Notes: generated by a model from the sequence alone, not told the origin. 64,000 nucleotides of DNA from Corynebacterium hylobatis (GCF_003955685.1 NZ_RXHJ01000014.1:45263-109262), one strand, 5' to 3'; counted from the first letter of the stretch, positions 28,749 to 38,121 are shown. Numbers and translations are program-made.

Positions 28749-29638
28749 TCCTGCCCTCGCTTCTCCACGTCCCCGTAGTGCGAGAGGAACATCTCCTCGA
28801 TGCTCGCGGGTCGCGAAACAATGTCCTCGCCCCCGGCGTCGAGAATGATCCGCAGGATCTCGGAGACCTGTTCGCGGGCAGCGGTGACCTGGATGAGATG
28901 ACCGTCCAAGGTGGCATCGGTGAGTGAGAGGAGGGCAGGTGTTTCACGTGAAACCCTGGCGGTGATCTCATGGGTGGAAAGGTGCTTCAATTCGGCCATG
29001 CTGCCCGTCTCGACTGTGCGGCCGTCCCGGATGATGGTCACGTCGTCGCAGAGCTTCTCAACTTCACTCATGATGTGGCTGGAGAGCAGGATGGTGGCCC
29101 CCCGCTCTCGCTCGCGACGCAGTTCCTCCACGAAGACCTGCTCCATCAGAGGGTCGAGTCCCGCGGTGGGCTCATCGAGGATGAGAACTTCGGCAGCGGC
29201 GGACAACGCGGCAACAAGGCTGACTTTACGTCGGTTGCCGGTCGAGTAGTCGCGGCACTTCTTGTTCGGGTCGAGTTGGAAGAGGTCGATGAGTTCCTCC
29301 TCCCTGTCTTTGTCGACGGGGCGACCCCGGAGTGATTCGAGGGTGCGGAATACCTCGCGTCCCGTCAGGCCCGGCCAGAGGGCGACGTCGCCCGGGATGT
29401 AGCCAATGCGTTTCAGTACGGAGGGAGTGCGGCGCGGGTCCTCCCCCAGGACCTCGGCGGTCCCGGAGCTGGCGTGGAGGACCCCCAGGAGGGTTCGGAT
29501 GGTGGTGGATTTGCCGGATCCGTTGGGGCCGAGGAATCCATGAATGGTGCCTGGCCGGACACTCAGATTGAGTCCATCCAGAGCGCGGAACGTGCCGAAC
29601 TTCTTGACCAGGTTGCGCACTTCAATGGCGGAAGGCAT
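28745..29638 (-). CDS. ABC transporter ATP-binding protein
   Basis: A 297-residue ATPase with Walker A GPNGSGKST, Q-loop region IGYIPGDVALWPGLTG, Walker B VLILDEPTAGLDPL and switch histidine LLSSHIMSEVEKL. The signature loop is divergent: YSTGNRRKVSLVAALS instead of LSGGQ. The C-terminal quarter (from about residue 215) is an accessory domain. It forms an operon with the permease downstream. A parS site overlaps codons for VSRET, and another lies 18 bases upstream of the ATG. Confidence 0.92.
   Translation of the reverse strand: MPSAIEVRNLVKKFGTFRALDGLNLSVRPGTIHGFLGPNGSGKSTTIRTLLGVLHASSGTAEVLGEDPRRTPSVLKRIGYIPGDVALWPGLTGREVFRTLESLRGRPVDKDREEELIDLFQLDPNKKCRDYSTGNRRKVSLVAALSAAAEVLILDEPTAGLDPLMEQVFVEELRRERERGATILLSSHIMSEVEKLCDDVTIIRDGRTVETGSMAELKHLSTHEITARVSRETPALLSLTDATLDGHLIQVTAAREQVSEILRIILDAGGEDIVSRPASIEEMFLSHYGDVEKRGQE
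28940..28955. promoter_or_regulatory. parS site (inside ABC ATPase gene)
   Basis: TGTTTCACGTGAAACC differs from the consensus ParB site TGTTTCACGTGAAACA only in the last base. It is about 26 kb from dnaA, within the range where C. glutamicum parS sites cluster. It codes for VSRET on the minus strand. Confidence 0.93.
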
Positions 29639-29655
29639 GCCGGTCCCCTCCCCGG

Positions 29656-29671
29656 AGTTTCACGTGAAACA
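29656..29671. promoter_or_regulatory. parS site (upstream of ABC operon)
   Basis: AGTTTCACGTGAAACA has the full 14-bp core. It is intergenic, 18 bases before the ATPase start and about 65 bases past the DUF222 stop, so ParB loading here could affect expression of the ABC operon. Confidence 0.93.
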
Positions 29672-29736
29672 TGGCTCGTCGACGGTCGCGTGGAGCTATG
29701 GGTCTGTTTCTCATGCCCCCAGCATGCCTGTTCGGA

Positions 29737-31011
29737 TCACTCCGGTGGTGGGTCGTTACCATCCGCCAGCCGGGCGCTCTCCCGTCTCTTCCTCTCCTGG
29801 GATTCCGTCCGGATCCGTTCCCGCCGCTTATGGATTCTCTGGGTCACTGTCTGGAGCCAATGACGTTCCTTCGGTGCCAGGGGGCCGGTGGGTTCGGCGG
29901 AGACCCAGCGCCCGTCCTCGAAGAGCCAGAATTTCTCCCGGGTGGCGGGGTCGATGATGTAGCGGACCCGGCCGTCCGTCTTGATGTTGTGGTGGTGCTG
30001 GCAGATGGCAGCCAGGTTCGCTGCAGTGGTGGGACCGCCGTCCTCGAAGTCGATCCGGTGGTCCATCTGGGCCCGGATTCCGTGGCAGAGGCAGCCGGGG
30101 AAACTGCAGCCACCGTCCCAGCCGATCACCACCGCGCGGATATCTGCAGGCGTGGCGTAGGAGCCGGAGACCTTGTCATAGAGCTGGTCCATGTCCCGGA
30201 TGGTGGCTGCCTGGGTTGCGAGCCGGTCGGCCTCCCGGACGCTGAGCCAGCCGATCCCGGAGATCCAGCCGGGAGCGTCCTTGACATCATGTGCCCGGTA
30301 GATATTGAGGACGATGTTGGTGGTGCCCTCCCCGCGGACGAGTTCCGCGAGGGCCTGGGCGAGACTGATCTCCCGGGTGGCGGCATGCTGCCGCACCCGC
30401 TCATCGATCTCGTGGGCCGTCACCGCATCGGTGACCACATCGATGAAACCCTGCGCCCCGTCGATGCCGACGGAGAACGCCTCCCCCACTCCCCCGGCGG
30501 GTGAATCGTCGACGGAGATCGAGGTGTCGAGCGTGAGGATGATGGCATTCAGCTTCCGCCGGATCGCGCCGGCGGAGGGCAGGTTCTGGTTGGGTCGGGT
30601 GGGCGTTAGGTAGGTGGTGAGTTCCCCATCGACGATGCGCATGTGCTCAGTGATGTCCGCGTCAATTTTGCACAGCACGGTGTCGATGGCCTTCAGACGG
30701 CTGAGGTCCAGGTGGAAGAGACGCTCCTGGAGCTGCTTGAGCCGGGGCAGTTCACGCAGTCGGTGGTGGGCGAACAACGCCTTCTCGATGTGTGGTTCGC
30801 CGTAGCCGGTGGAGCGCCGCAGCGCCGCCAGCACCTGCTCGATGTCCTCGATGTCGTCGGGCACATAGGACTGCCACAGCTCGTGGTCCTCCCGCCGGAT
30901 CCGCGTCGCGCGGATGGCGGCGGGATCATGGGGCGAGCACGCCGAGTAGTAGTTCCTCGGGTACAGCAGGTCCCGCAGCGTCCGGTCGACGACCGACTCC
31001 AGTATGTCCAT
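29737..31011 (-). CDS. DUF222/HNH endonuclease family protein
   Basis: A protein of 424 residues with an N-terminal helical DUF222-like region and a C-terminal HNH domain: GGCSFPGCLCHGIRAQMDHRIDFEDGGPTTAANLAAICQHHHNIKTDGR, with zinc-binding cysteines and the catalytic DHR and HHH. Such 13E12/DUF222 proteins are abundant in Corynebacterium and Mycobacterium and are thought to be linked to mobile elements. The start is ATG at 31011 after GGGGGG; the longer open frame upstream crosses the trp terminator. Low-complexity basic tail at the C-terminus. Confidence 0.88.
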   Translation of the reverse strand: MDILESVVDRTLRDLLYPRNYYSACSPHDPAAIRATRIRREDHELWQSYVPDDIEDIEQVLAALRRSTGYGEPHIEKALFAHHRLRELPRLKQLQERLFHLDLSRLKAIDTVLCKIDADITEHMRIVDGELTTYLTPTRPNQNLPSAGAIRRKLNAIILTLDTSISVDDSPAGGVGEAFSVGIDGAQGFIDVVTDAVTAHEIDERVRQHAATREISLAQALAELVRGEGTTNIVLNIYRAHDVKDAPGWISGIGWLSVREADRLATQAATIRDMDQLYDKVSGSYATPADIRAVVIGWDGGCSFPGCLCHGIRAQMDHRIDFEDGGPTTAANLAAICQHHHNIKTDGRVRYIIDPATREKFWLFEDGRWVSAEPTGPLAPKERHWLQTVTQRIHKRRERIRTESQERKRRESARLADGNDPPPE

Positions 31012-31079
31012 CACATTCCCCCCGGTTGTATGTTCGAACTCCACGTTAGAACAGCTGTCCGATATCCGCAAGGGCTGGA

Positions 31080-31114
31080 AAAGAAAAAACCCGCCCACTG
31101 GTGGGTGGGCGGGT
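31080..31114 (-). terminator. trp operon terminator
   Basis: On the minus strand the stem CCCGCCCAC/GTGGGCGGG (31091-31099 with 31106-31114) is followed by TTTTTTCTTTT. It starts 15 bases past the trpA stop. A clear intrinsic terminator. Confidence 0.9.
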
Positions 31115-31129
31115 GTCAGGATGGACGAG

Positions 31130-31972
31130 CTACGCGCGCTTCGTCGCTGCCTTCATGGCGGAGACGAACTCAGCGAGTTCAGCCTTGAGTGCGGCCAGAT
31201 CGGTGATCTGGCCCGGCTCGGGGTGGTCCCCCACGACGTAGTTGTCGATGATCTTGGTGATCGCGGAGCCGGAGATGGCTCCCGCGGCCCCCGCGGCGAT
31301 GGCATCGGCAACATGCTCCGGGGTGGAGATGCCGAAACCGAGGAGGATCGGGGGACCACCGAAACGTTTCACGTTGGCCACGACCTCGGCGAGGCCGGTG
31401 ATCTCCGATTCGCGTTCGGTGCCGGTGACACCGTGGCGGGAGACGGCGTAGATGTAGCCCTTCGACTGGGCGGCGACACCGGCGAGGGTCTTCTCGGCGG
31501 CCTGGGCCGGGGCGATGAAGATGGGGTCGATGCCGACGGCCGCGGCGGCGGTGGCGAAGGGCTGTCCCTCGCGGACGGGGACGTCGGGAAGCAGGACGGA
31601 GTCGGCACCGGCCTCCGCGAACTCGCGGTAGAAGGTCTCCAGTCCACGGGTGAAGGGGACGTTGCCGTAGATGAGCATGCCGATGGGCAGGTCCGGGAAC
31701 TCCGCGCGGATGGTGCGGATCTGCTCCAGGGCACCGTCCACGGTCGCTCCCCCGTCGAGGGCGCGGATGTGTGACTTCTGGATGGTGGGGCCGTCGGCCA
31801 CCGGATCGGAGAAGGGGACGCCGAGCTCGAGGGCGTCGGCACCCGCCTCGACGACCGCGCGGACGATCTCCAGGGCGTCCTCCGCGGTGGGATCACCGAG
31901 CATGAGGAAGGGGACGAAGGCGCCTTCGTTGCGCTTGTCGAGGGCGTCGAAAAGCTTCTCGTAACGGGTCAT
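31130..31972 (-). CDS. trpA: Tryptophan synthase alpha chain
   Basis: Cleaves indole-3-glycerol phosphate to indole, which is channelled to TrpB. The 280-residue TIM-barrel has the catalytic glutamate in ALELGVPFSDPVADGPTIQ and the aspartate region PIGMLIYGNVPFTRGLETF and VLLPDVPVREGQPF, followed by YAVSRHGVTGTE and LGFGISTPEHV. The tyrosine in the usual YYxSxxGVTG is present as YIYAVSRHGVTG. It lies two bases after trpB, last in the operon. Confidence 0.96.
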   Translation of the reverse strand: MTRYEKLFDALDKRNEGAFVPFLMLGDPTAEDALEIVRAVVEAGADALELGVPFSDPVADGPTIQKSHIRALDGGATVDGALEQIRTIRAEFPDLPIGMLIYGNVPFTRGLETFYREFAEAGADSVLLPDVPVREGQPFATAAAAVGIDPIFIAPAQAAEKTLAGVAAQSKGYIYAVSRHGVTGTERESEITGLAEVVANVKRFGGPPILLGFGISTPEHVADAIAAGAAGAISGSAITKIIDNYVVGDHPEPGQITDLAALKAELAEFVSAMKAATKRA

Positions 31973-31974
31973 GA

Positions 31975-33234
31975 CTACTGCGCCTCCTTGGACAGGACGA
32001 GCTCGGGGTTCTCCTCGAGGGTGCGGCGGACGTGGTCGACGTCCTTGTCTCCGCGGCCCGACAGGGACACCAGGATGGTGATGTTCTCGCCGTTCTCCTC
32101 GGCCAGCTTCGCGCGCTTGAGGGCGTAGGCCATGGCGTGGGAGGACTCGAGGGCGGGGATGATGCCCTCGTGGAGGGAGAGCAGCTGGAAGGCCTCCAGG
32201 GCCTCCGCGTCGGTGATGCCGACGTAGGTGGCGCGGCCGGAGGCGTGGAGGTGGGCGTGCTGCGGGCCCACACCCGGGTAGTCGAGGCCGGCGGAGATGG
32301 AGTATGACTCCTCCACCTGGCCGTCGGAGTTGCGCATGAGGTAGCTGCGTGCGCCGTGGAGGATGCCGATCTGGCCGTTGTTGATGGTCGCGCCGTGTTT
32401 GCCGGAATCCAGTCCCAGGCCGCCGGGCTCAGCGCCGACGAGCTCGACGCCCTCCTCGTCGATGAAGTCGGCGAACATACCGATGGCGTTGGAGCCGCCG
32501 CCGACGCAGGCGACGACGAGGTCCGGCAGGCCACCGGTGCGCTCGATCATCTGCGCCTTGGCCTCCTGGGAGATGACGCGGTGGAATTCCCGGACGATCG
32601 TCGGGAAGGGGTGGGGGCCGGCGGCGGTGCCCAGCAGGTAGTGGGATTCGTGGAAGGTGGCGGTCCAGTCGCGCAGGGCCTCGTTGACGGCGTCCTTGAG
32701 GGTGCCCGAGCCGGTGTCGACGGGGATGACCGTGGCGCCCATGAGCTTCATGCGGAAGACGTTGGGCTGCTGACGTTCGACGTCCTTGGCGCCCATGTAG
32801 ACGACGCACTCGAGGCCGAGCAGGGAGCAGGCCAGGGCGGTGGCGGTACCGTGCTGGCCGGCGCCGGTCTCCGCGATGATGCGGGTCTTGCCCATGCGCT
32901 TGGCCAGCAGCGCCTGGCCGATGACCTGGTTGGTCTTGTGGGCGCCGCCGTGGACGAGGTCCTCGCGCTTGAGGAAGATCCGGGCGTGGCCCCTCCCCTC
33001 CCCCGGCAGGGGCAGGTTGGAGCATTCGGTCAGGGGAGTGGGGCGGCCGAGGTAGTCGCGCAGGTAGGTGGCGAGCTCCTCCCGGAAGGAGGGGTCGTTC
33101 TGCGCGTCGACGAAGGCCTGCTCGAGCTGGTCGAGGGCCGGGATGAGGGATTCGGGGACGAACTGTCCGCCGAATTCACCGAAGTAGGCCGGCAGTACGG
33201 TGGCGCCGCCCTCGCGATCTGTGGTGGTGGTCAT
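31975..33234 (-). CDS. trpB: Tryptophan synthase beta chain
   Basis: PLP enzyme of 419 residues that condenses indole with serine. The PLP-binding lysine lies in the motif [35 protein letters not shown], and the phosphate-binding glycines are [29 protein letters not shown] completes the TrpB signature. It follows trpC after 11 bases and precedes trpA by two bases. Confidence 0.97.
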   Translation of the reverse strand: MTTTTDREGGATVLPAYFGEFGGQFVPESLIPALDQLEQAFVDAQNDPSFREELATYLRDYLGRPTPLTECSNLPLPGEGRGHARIFLKREDLVHGGAHKTNQVIGQALLAKRMGKTRIIAETGAGQHGTATALACSLLGLECVVYMGAKDVERQQPNVFRMKLMGATVIPVDTGSGTLKDAVNEALRDWTATFHESHYLLGTAAGPHPFPTIVREFHRVISQEAKAQMIERTGGLPDLVVACVGGGSNAIGMFADFIDEEGVELVGAEPGGLGLDSGKHGATINNGQIGILHGARSYLMRNSDGQVEESYSISAGLDYPGVGPQHAHLHASGRATYVGITDAEALEAFQLLSLHEGIIPALESSHAMAYALKRAKLAEENGENITILVSLSGRGDKDVDHVRRTLEENPELVLSKEAQ

Positions 33235-33245
33235 GAGTGTTGATC

Positions 33246-34661
33246 CTATTGGTAGCTGAAGCTGCGGATGGTGGCGAAGGCCAGGCGGAGGGCACCGGCG
33301 TCCTTGCGGCCGGGCTGGCCGGGGTACTCCACGCCGGAGTTGAGGTCGAGGCCGAGGCAGCCGACGGCGAGTGCGGCAGTGAGGTTGGCGGGGTTCAGGC
33401 CACCGGCGAGCAGGCTGTGCTGCTTCACCTCGGCGGGGATGGTCGACCAGTCGAAGGTGGTGCCGGTGCCGCCGTCGCCGGAGTCGAGGACGAGCTTATC
33501 GACGTCCCCCGCAATCGCCGCGGCCACCTCTCCCCCGGTCGCTGTGGTCATGGAGACGGCCCGCCAGACCTCTGTGCCCTCGGGCACCTCGGCACGGGCG
33601 GTGGCGATGAGGGCGCGCTCGGCTGCCACGGAGCCCTGGTACGGGGCGTGGAGCTGGACGGCCGCGACACCGTCGAGGCAGAGTTCCGCAAGACCGGAGG
33701 TGCGGCGCGAGACGACGACGTACTTCAGGCTGCCCTCCGAGCTGATGATCTGCTCCGCAGTTTCACGTGAAACATTGCGCTTCGAGGTCTCATCGAAGAT
33801 GAGCCCGCCGTAGACGGCGCCGGCTGCGGCGGCGGCCTGGGCGGCGGTCGGTGAAGTGAGTCCGCAGACCTTGTTCGGTCCGTAGACGAGTTCGCGGGCG
33901 GCCAGGTCGATGTCCGGCTGGGAGGTCAACTGCGAGCCCACGAGGAAACCGTTGGAGTGGCCGCCGAGCCGGCGGACGGTCTCGCTGTCGCGGATTCCGG
34001 ACTCGGAGACAACGACGGCGTCCGCCGGGAGCAGCGCCGCCAGTCGGGCGGAGCGGTCCAGGTCGATGGACAGGTCGTGGAGGTTGCGGTGGTTGATGCC
34101 GAAGATCTTCGCACCGAGACGGACGGCACGCTCGGTCTCCTCCTCGTCGATGACCTCGGTGAGGATGTCGAGGTCGTAGCGGGCGGCGACGTCGGCAAGC
34201 GCGGTGTACTCCTCGTCGGAGAGCACGGAGAGCATGAGCAGGATGGCGTCGGCACCGAAATAGCGGGCGGCGTGGATCTGGACCTCGTCGATGATGAAGT
34301 CCTTGCACAGCACCGGCAGGTGCGAGGAGGAGGCGACGGTGGCCAGGTGGTCGTAGTCGCCGCCGAAGCGGTCGGGCTCACAGAGCACGGAGATTCCCGA
34401 GGCATAGCGCGAGTAGACGCGCGCGATGGCGCCCGGCTCATAGTGCTCGCGGATCATGCCGAGGGAGGGTGAGGAGGACTTGCACTCCATGATGAAGCGG
34501 TTGCCCCCGCGGCCGTCGGCACGCAAGTTGTCGTAGAGGGAGCGGGTGGACTTCGTCAGGGTGGACAGGTCCACGTGGGCGATGCGCGCCCGGATCTCCC
34601 CGAGATGGCCGCGGCGGCCCTCGACGATGCCCTCCAGAACGGTCGGAAGTTTATGCGCCAT
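33246..34661 (-). CDS. trpCF: Bifunctional indole-3-glycerol phosphate synthase / phosphoribosylanthranilate isomerase
   Basis: A fusion of TrpC (about residues 1-255; [72 protein letters not shown]) and TrpF (about 256-471; [64 protein letters not shown]). This fusion is as in E. coli and C. glutamicum. The start is ATG at 34661, overlapping the trpD end by 11 bases. A parS site is embedded in the codons for VSRET at 33759-33774. Confidence 0.96.
   Translation of the reverse strand: MAHKLPTVLEGIVEGRRGHLGEIRARIAHVDLSTLTKSTRSLYDNLRADGRGGNRFIMECKSSSPSLGMIREHYEPGAIARVYSRYASGISVLCEPDRFGGDYDHLATVASSSHLPVLCKDFIIDEVQIHAARYFGADAILLMLSVLSDEEYTALADVAARYDLDILTEVIDEEETERAVRLGAKIFGINHRNLHDLSIDLDRSARLAALLPADAVVVSESGIRDSETVRRLGGHSNGFLVGSQLTSQPDIDLAARELVYGPNKVCGLTSPTAAQAAAAAGAVYGGLIFDETSKRNVSRETAEQIISSEGSLKYVVVSRRTSGLAELCLDGVAAVQLHAPYQGSVAAERALIATARAEVPEGTEVWRAVSMTTATGGEVAAAIAGDVDKLVLDSGDGGTGTTFDWSTIPAEVKQHSLLAGGLNPANLTAALAVGCLGLDLNSGVEYPGQPGRKDAGALRLAFATIRSFSYQ
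33759..33774. promoter_or_regulatory. parS site (inside trpCF)
   Basis: AGTTTCACGTGAAACA carries the full 14-bp ParB core within the start of the TrpF domain. It is about 31 kb from dnaA and the farthest of three sites seen. Confidence 0.93.
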
Positions 34662-35679
34662 AATCGGTCCCTTCATGCTTGTTGAGCCACTCCCCCACTG
34701 TCCCGTCCGCGATGAGCCTGAGCGCCAGTTCGGTGCCCTCGCGCAGGGAGTCGACGCGGGAGTTGAGGTAGAACATTGCACCGGCGTTGACGGCCACGGC
34801 GTCGCGGTGCGCGGTCGGGCCCGTGCCGTCGAAGATCGCGCGCATGTGACGGGCGTTCTCCTCGCCCTCACCGCCGACGAGACCCTCGAGCGAACACTTC
34901 TCGACGCCCAGTTCCTCCGGCGTCACCTCGTAGGTGATGATCTCCCCGTCCGCCTGCAGCTCCCACACGGTGGTGGTGCCGTGGACGGCGATCTCATCGG
35001 TGCCGGCCCCGTGGACGACCAGGGCGCGGGAACGGCCGAGCTCCCGGAAGACCTCCGCGAGCATCTGGCCGTGGGCGGGGTTGGCCACGCCCATGATCTG
35101 GAATTCGGGGCGCACCGGGGAGAGCAGCGGGCCGAGGACGTTGAAGAGGGTGGGCACCTTCAGCGCCTTGCGCACCGGCTGGGCATGCGCGATGGCCGGA
35201 TTGTAGGCCGGGGCGAAGAGGAAGGTGAAGTTGGAGGCCTCGAACTGGCGCAGTGCACGTTCCGGGTCCAGATCGAGCGGGATGTTGAGTGCCTCGAGCA
35301 CGTCCGCGGACCCCGACTTGGAGGAGACGGAGCGGTTGCCGTGCTTGATCACCTTCAGTCCCCCGGCGGCCGCGACGAGGGAGGCGCCGGTGGTGATGTT
35401 GATGGTGTTGGCGCCGTCGCCGCCCGTGCCGGCGGTGTCGAGCACGCCTTCGCCGATGACCGGGAAGGGGCGGCCGGCGTTGAGGAAGGCCTTGGCGGCG
35501 CCGGCGATGTCGGCGAAGGTCTCGCCGCGGGTGCGGATGGTCGCCAGCAGCGCCGCGATGTGGACGTCGTCGTATTCACCGATGGTCATGGGGGTGAAGA
35601 CCTCGACGGCGTCCTCGACGGTGGGGGCCGGGTTGTCCAGGTACCTGATCAGCACCTGCAGGTTGTCGGGATGGGTCAT
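34651..35679 (-). CDS. trpD: Anthranilate phosphoribosyltransferase
   Basis: Transfers phosphoribose from PRPP to anthranilate. The 342-residue protein contains the PRPP-binding GEGVLDTAGTGGDGANTINITTGASLVAAA, HGNRSVSSKSGSADVLEAL and FLFAPAYNPAIAHAQPVRKAL, with NVLGPLLSPVRP. The frame extends upstream to 35727, but the ATG at 35679 overlapping the trpG stop (TGATG) is the natural start. Confidence 0.96.
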   Translation of the reverse strand: MTHPDNLQVLIRYLDNPAPTVEDAVEVFTPMTIGEYDDVHIAALLATIRTRGETFADIAGAAKAFLNAGRPFPVIGEGVLDTAGTGGDGANTINITTGASLVAAAGGLKVIKHGNRSVSSKSGSADVLEALNIPLDLDPERALRQFEASNFTFLFAPAYNPAIAHAQPVRKALKVPTLFNVLGPLLSPVRPEFQIMGVANPAHGQMLAEVFRELGRSRALVVHGAGTDEIAVHGTTTVWELQADGEIITYEVTPEELGVEKCSLEGLVGGEGEENARHMRAIFDGTGPTAHRDAVAVNAGAMFYLNSRVDSLREGTELALRLIADGTVGEWLNKHEGTDYGA

Positions 35680-36317
35680 CAGCGGGAACCTTCCTTCTGG
35701 GAAATACTGAGCAACTGGCTGACGCAACGTGTCAGGATGATCGGGCCGGAGGGGCTGAGCACACTCTCGGGGTGGAACTGCAGGCCGATGGCCATGCCGT
35801 CCGGGGTCTCGGCGGCCATGACGACGTCACCGATCTCCGTCTCCGTGGTGGCCAGCGGGTGCATGCCCGCCGCCTCGCGGCAGCCGAGGGAGTGGTAGCG
35901 GGCGACCGGCACGAGGCGGCCGACCTTGCCTGGGAGGTCAGCGTCGATGGCCAGTCCGGCGAAGACGGGGTGTTCCACGCCGGCGTCGGTGAGCGTCATC
36001 GGCACGGAGACACCGTGGACGGGACCACAGGGTTCGACCTTTCCGCCGTGGTGTTCGAGCAGGGCCTGGAAACCCAGGCAGATGCCGAGCACCGGAATCT
36101 TACCGATCACCCGTTCGACGATCGCCGGCAGGTTGCCGGCGGTGGCCGGGTAACCCGGGCCGGGTGAGAGGCAGATCAGGTCGGGCTCCGCCGCGAGGAC
36201 CTCCGCCACCGTGACGGTGTTGCGGAAGACGGTGCAGCGGTAGCCGGCCTCGGCGAAGGCGTCGACGAGGTTGTAGACGAAGCTGTCGTGGTTGTCGATG
36301 AGGACGATGTGCGTCAT
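35679..36317 (-). CDS. trpG: Anthranilate synthase glutamine amidotransferase subunit
   Basis: Class I amidotransferase of 212 residues. It has the oxyanion strand LSPGPGYPATAGN, the nucleophile elbow VLGICLGFQALLEHHGG with the catalytic cysteine, and the catalytic His-Glu as LQFHPESVLSPSG. It supplies ammonia to TrpE. The ATG overlaps the trpE stop by four bases. Confidence 0.96.
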   Translation of the reverse strand: MTHIVLIDNHDSFVYNLVDAFAEAGYRCTVFRNTVTVAEVLAAEPDLICLSPGPGYPATAGNLPAIVERVIGKIPVLGICLGFQALLEHHGGKVEPCGPVHGVSVPMTLTDAGVEHPVFAGLAIDADLPGKVGRLVPVARYHSLGCREAAGMHPLATTETEIGDVVMAAETPDGMAIGLQFHPESVLSPSGPIILTRCVSQLLSISQKEGSR

Positions 36318-37867
36318 CGGATGACCTCCAGGGTGGAATCCGCGGCGAGCGCGATGGCGTTGAGCACGGCATAGGCCTTCTGCAGGGTCTCGTCGGCCTC
36401 GGACTGGGGGTTGGAGTCACGGACCACACCTGCGCCGGCCTGGACGGAGGCGGTGCCGTCCTGGACGAAGGCGGAGCGGATGACGATGCAGTTGTCCATG
36501 TCGCCGTTGCCCCGGATGTAGCCGATGGCCCCGCCGTAGGAACCGCGGCGGCGTTTCTCCACGCCCCGCAGCAGTTCCATCGCGCGGATCTTCGGGGCGC
36601 CTGACAGGGTGCCCATGTTCATGCAGGCGCGGTAGGCGTCGAGCGCGTCGAGCTCCGGGTCCAGTGTCGCGGTCACCCGGGAGACCAGGTGCATGACGCG
36701 GGAGTAGCGGTCGACCTGCAGCAGGTCGGCGACCCGGCGTGTGGCCGGGACGGCGACGCGGGCGAGGTCGTTGCGGGCGAGGTCAACGAGCATGGTGTGC
36801 TCGGCGATCTCCTTGGCGTCGGTACGCAGCTCGAGTTCCATGCGGATGTCGAGTTCGTCGTTGATGGAGCCGTCCGGGTTCAGGCCGCGGGGGCGGGTGC
36901 CGGCGATGGGATAGAGCTGGACCTCGCGGGTGGCGGAGTCGAATTTGAGGTTTGATTCCGGGGAGGCTCCGAACAGTTCGAAGGGCCGACCGTTGGTGCC
37001 GGTGCCGCGCTGGTAGAACATGTACGGGCTGGGATTGGTCTCCCGCAGCTGCCGGTAGGCGGCGAAGGCGTCGGGGCAGGGCGCGGTGAAGGTCCGGGCG
37101 GGCACGACCTGGTAGATGTCACCGTTGTGGATGTTCTGTTTGAGTCCCTCCACCTGGCCACGGAATTCCGCGTCGGGGATGTCGGTGGTGACCCGGAGGA
37201 CGTCCGAGTGATGGACGGTGGGCTGGTAGGTGTGCTCGGCGGCGTCGATGAGCGCGGCGAGTTCGTCGAGGCGGTCCGCGAGATCGTCCTCGGCGAGGGA
37301 GACACCGGTCAGGTGCGCGGTCTGGTCGCCGTGGTTGATGGTGAGCACGATCTCGGCGAGCACGAACTGGTAGTCCGGGTAGGTGTTGGTGCTCTCCCCT
37401 ACCGCGGGAAGTTCCTCGAATGTCTCCAGGAAGTCGAAGGCGATGCCCCCGGTCAGCATGGGCAGGGTGTGGGTGGGGTCCTCATAACCGGCGTCGCGGG
37501 TCAGGGCGCGCAGGGGTTCCACGGGGCTGACGGCGGTGAGTCGCTCGCGTTCGTTGACGGCGTCAGTGCGCGGGAAGGTGAAGGTGTCGTGGCCGTAGTC
37601 GGCCAGCTGTCCGTTGAGCTTATCGACGATCACCTCACCCGAGGCCGTCAGCGGCGTCGCCGTCACCGACTGGCCATGGCAGGTCAGCCGCACAGAGGAC
37701 GTGAGCACCGCAACGGAGGAGATCCCGGACTTCGTGGTGATGTCGGCGGATTCCAGGAGAATGGAATCCTCCGCGGTGGTGCCGCCGAGGTGGGCGAACA
37801 GGCCGGAGGCGTCGGCGTGGTAGCGCACCTGACGGGTTAGCACCACTGGTGGGGAACTGCTGGTCAT
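36314..37867 (-). CDS. trpE: Anthranilate synthase component I
   Basis: Chorismate-using enzyme of 517 residues, first committed step to tryptophan. The C-terminal chorismate-binding domain shows PIAGTRPRGLNPDGSINDELDIRMELELRTDAKEIAEHTMLVDLARND, VMHLVSRVTATLD, NMGTLSGAPKIRAMELL and RRGSYGGAIGYIRGNGDMDNCIVIRS. The N-terminal LLESADI resembles the tryptophan-binding LLES element of feedback-sensitive TrpE. It is the first structural gene after the attenuator. Confidence 0.97.
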   Translation of the reverse strand: MTSSSPPVVLTRQVRYHADASGLFAHLGGTTAEDSILLESADITTKSGISSVAVLTSSVRLTCHGQSVTATPLTASGEVIVDKLNGQLADYGHDTFTFPRTDAVNERERLTAVSPVEPLRALTRDAGYEDPTHTLPMLTGGIAFDFLETFEELPAVGESTNTYPDYQFVLAEIVLTINHGDQTAHLTGVSLAEDDLADRLDELAALIDAAEHTYQPTVHHSDVLRVTTDIPDAEFRGQVEGLKQNIHNGDIYQVVPARTFTAPCPDAFAAYRQLRETNPSPYMFYQRGTGTNGRPFELFGASPESNLKFDSATREVQLYPIAGTRPRGLNPDGSINDELDIRMELELRTDAKEIAEHTMLVDLARNDLARVAVPATRRVADLLQVDRYSRVMHLVSRVTATLDPELDALDAYRACMNMGTLSGAPKIRAMELLRGVEKRRRGSYGGAIGYIRGNGDMDNCIVIRSAFVQDGTASVQAGAGVVRDSNPQSEADETLQKAYAVLNAIALAADSTLEVIR

Positions 37868-37939
37868 CTGGGTATTCTACTTTCCTGGGGGCGGGTGGGT
37901 CATTCGTGCTTCCCGCTGCCGGCCAGGTGGTGTACCCGA

Positions 37940-37983
37940 GAAAAATACAGGGCCCGCAGCGCTTCCTGGGAAGACGGCGGGCC
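37940..37983 (-). terminator. trp attenuator
   Basis: On the minus strand the stem GGCCCGC/GCGGGCC (37951-37957 with 37977-37983, containing an inner CTTC/GAAG pairing) is followed by CTGTATTTTT. It lies between trpL and trpE, 32 bases after the leader stop, so it is the Rho-independent attenuator whose formation depends on leader translation. Confidence 0.88.
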
Positions 37984-38015
37984 TGGGATGGAGTGCAACA
38001 CGTGTGGCTCGCCGG

Positions 38016-38066
38016 TTAAGCGCGCCACCACCACTGGGTGCTTCGGAGAGAAGTCGAGTTGTTCAC
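38016..38066 (-). CDS. trpL: trp operon leader peptide
   Basis: A 16-residue peptide, GTG-started: (M)NNSTSLRSTQWWWRA. The three tandem tryptophan codons are the classic sensor of charged tRNA-Trp. Ribosome stalling there would favour an antiterminator and let RNA polymerase reach trpE. No Shine-Dalgarno is visible and the promoter -10 lies only seven bases upstream of the GTG, so the leader is probably translated from a leaderless or nearly leaderless mRNA. Confidence 0.92.
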   Translation of the reverse strand: MNNSTSLRSTQWWWRA

Positions 38067-38073
38067 GTCACAG

Positions 38074-38102
38074 ACGTTAATGCGCTGTCGGGCAGGGCGC
38101 AA
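38074..38102 (-). promoter_or_regulatory. Candidate trp promoter
   Basis: Minus strand: TTGCGC (38097-38102), 17-base spacer, TAACGT (38074-38079). Transcription would start at about 38066-38068, at the trpL GTG. It sits in the 55-base gap after the SdpI-like gene. Confidence 0.6.
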
Positions 38103-38121
38103 CTCCACCGGGGGTGAGGGC

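Noticed and set aside
31361..31380. Possible fourth parS (CGTTTCACGTTG)
   Set aside because: Only the left half matches; the GTGAAAC right half is absent.
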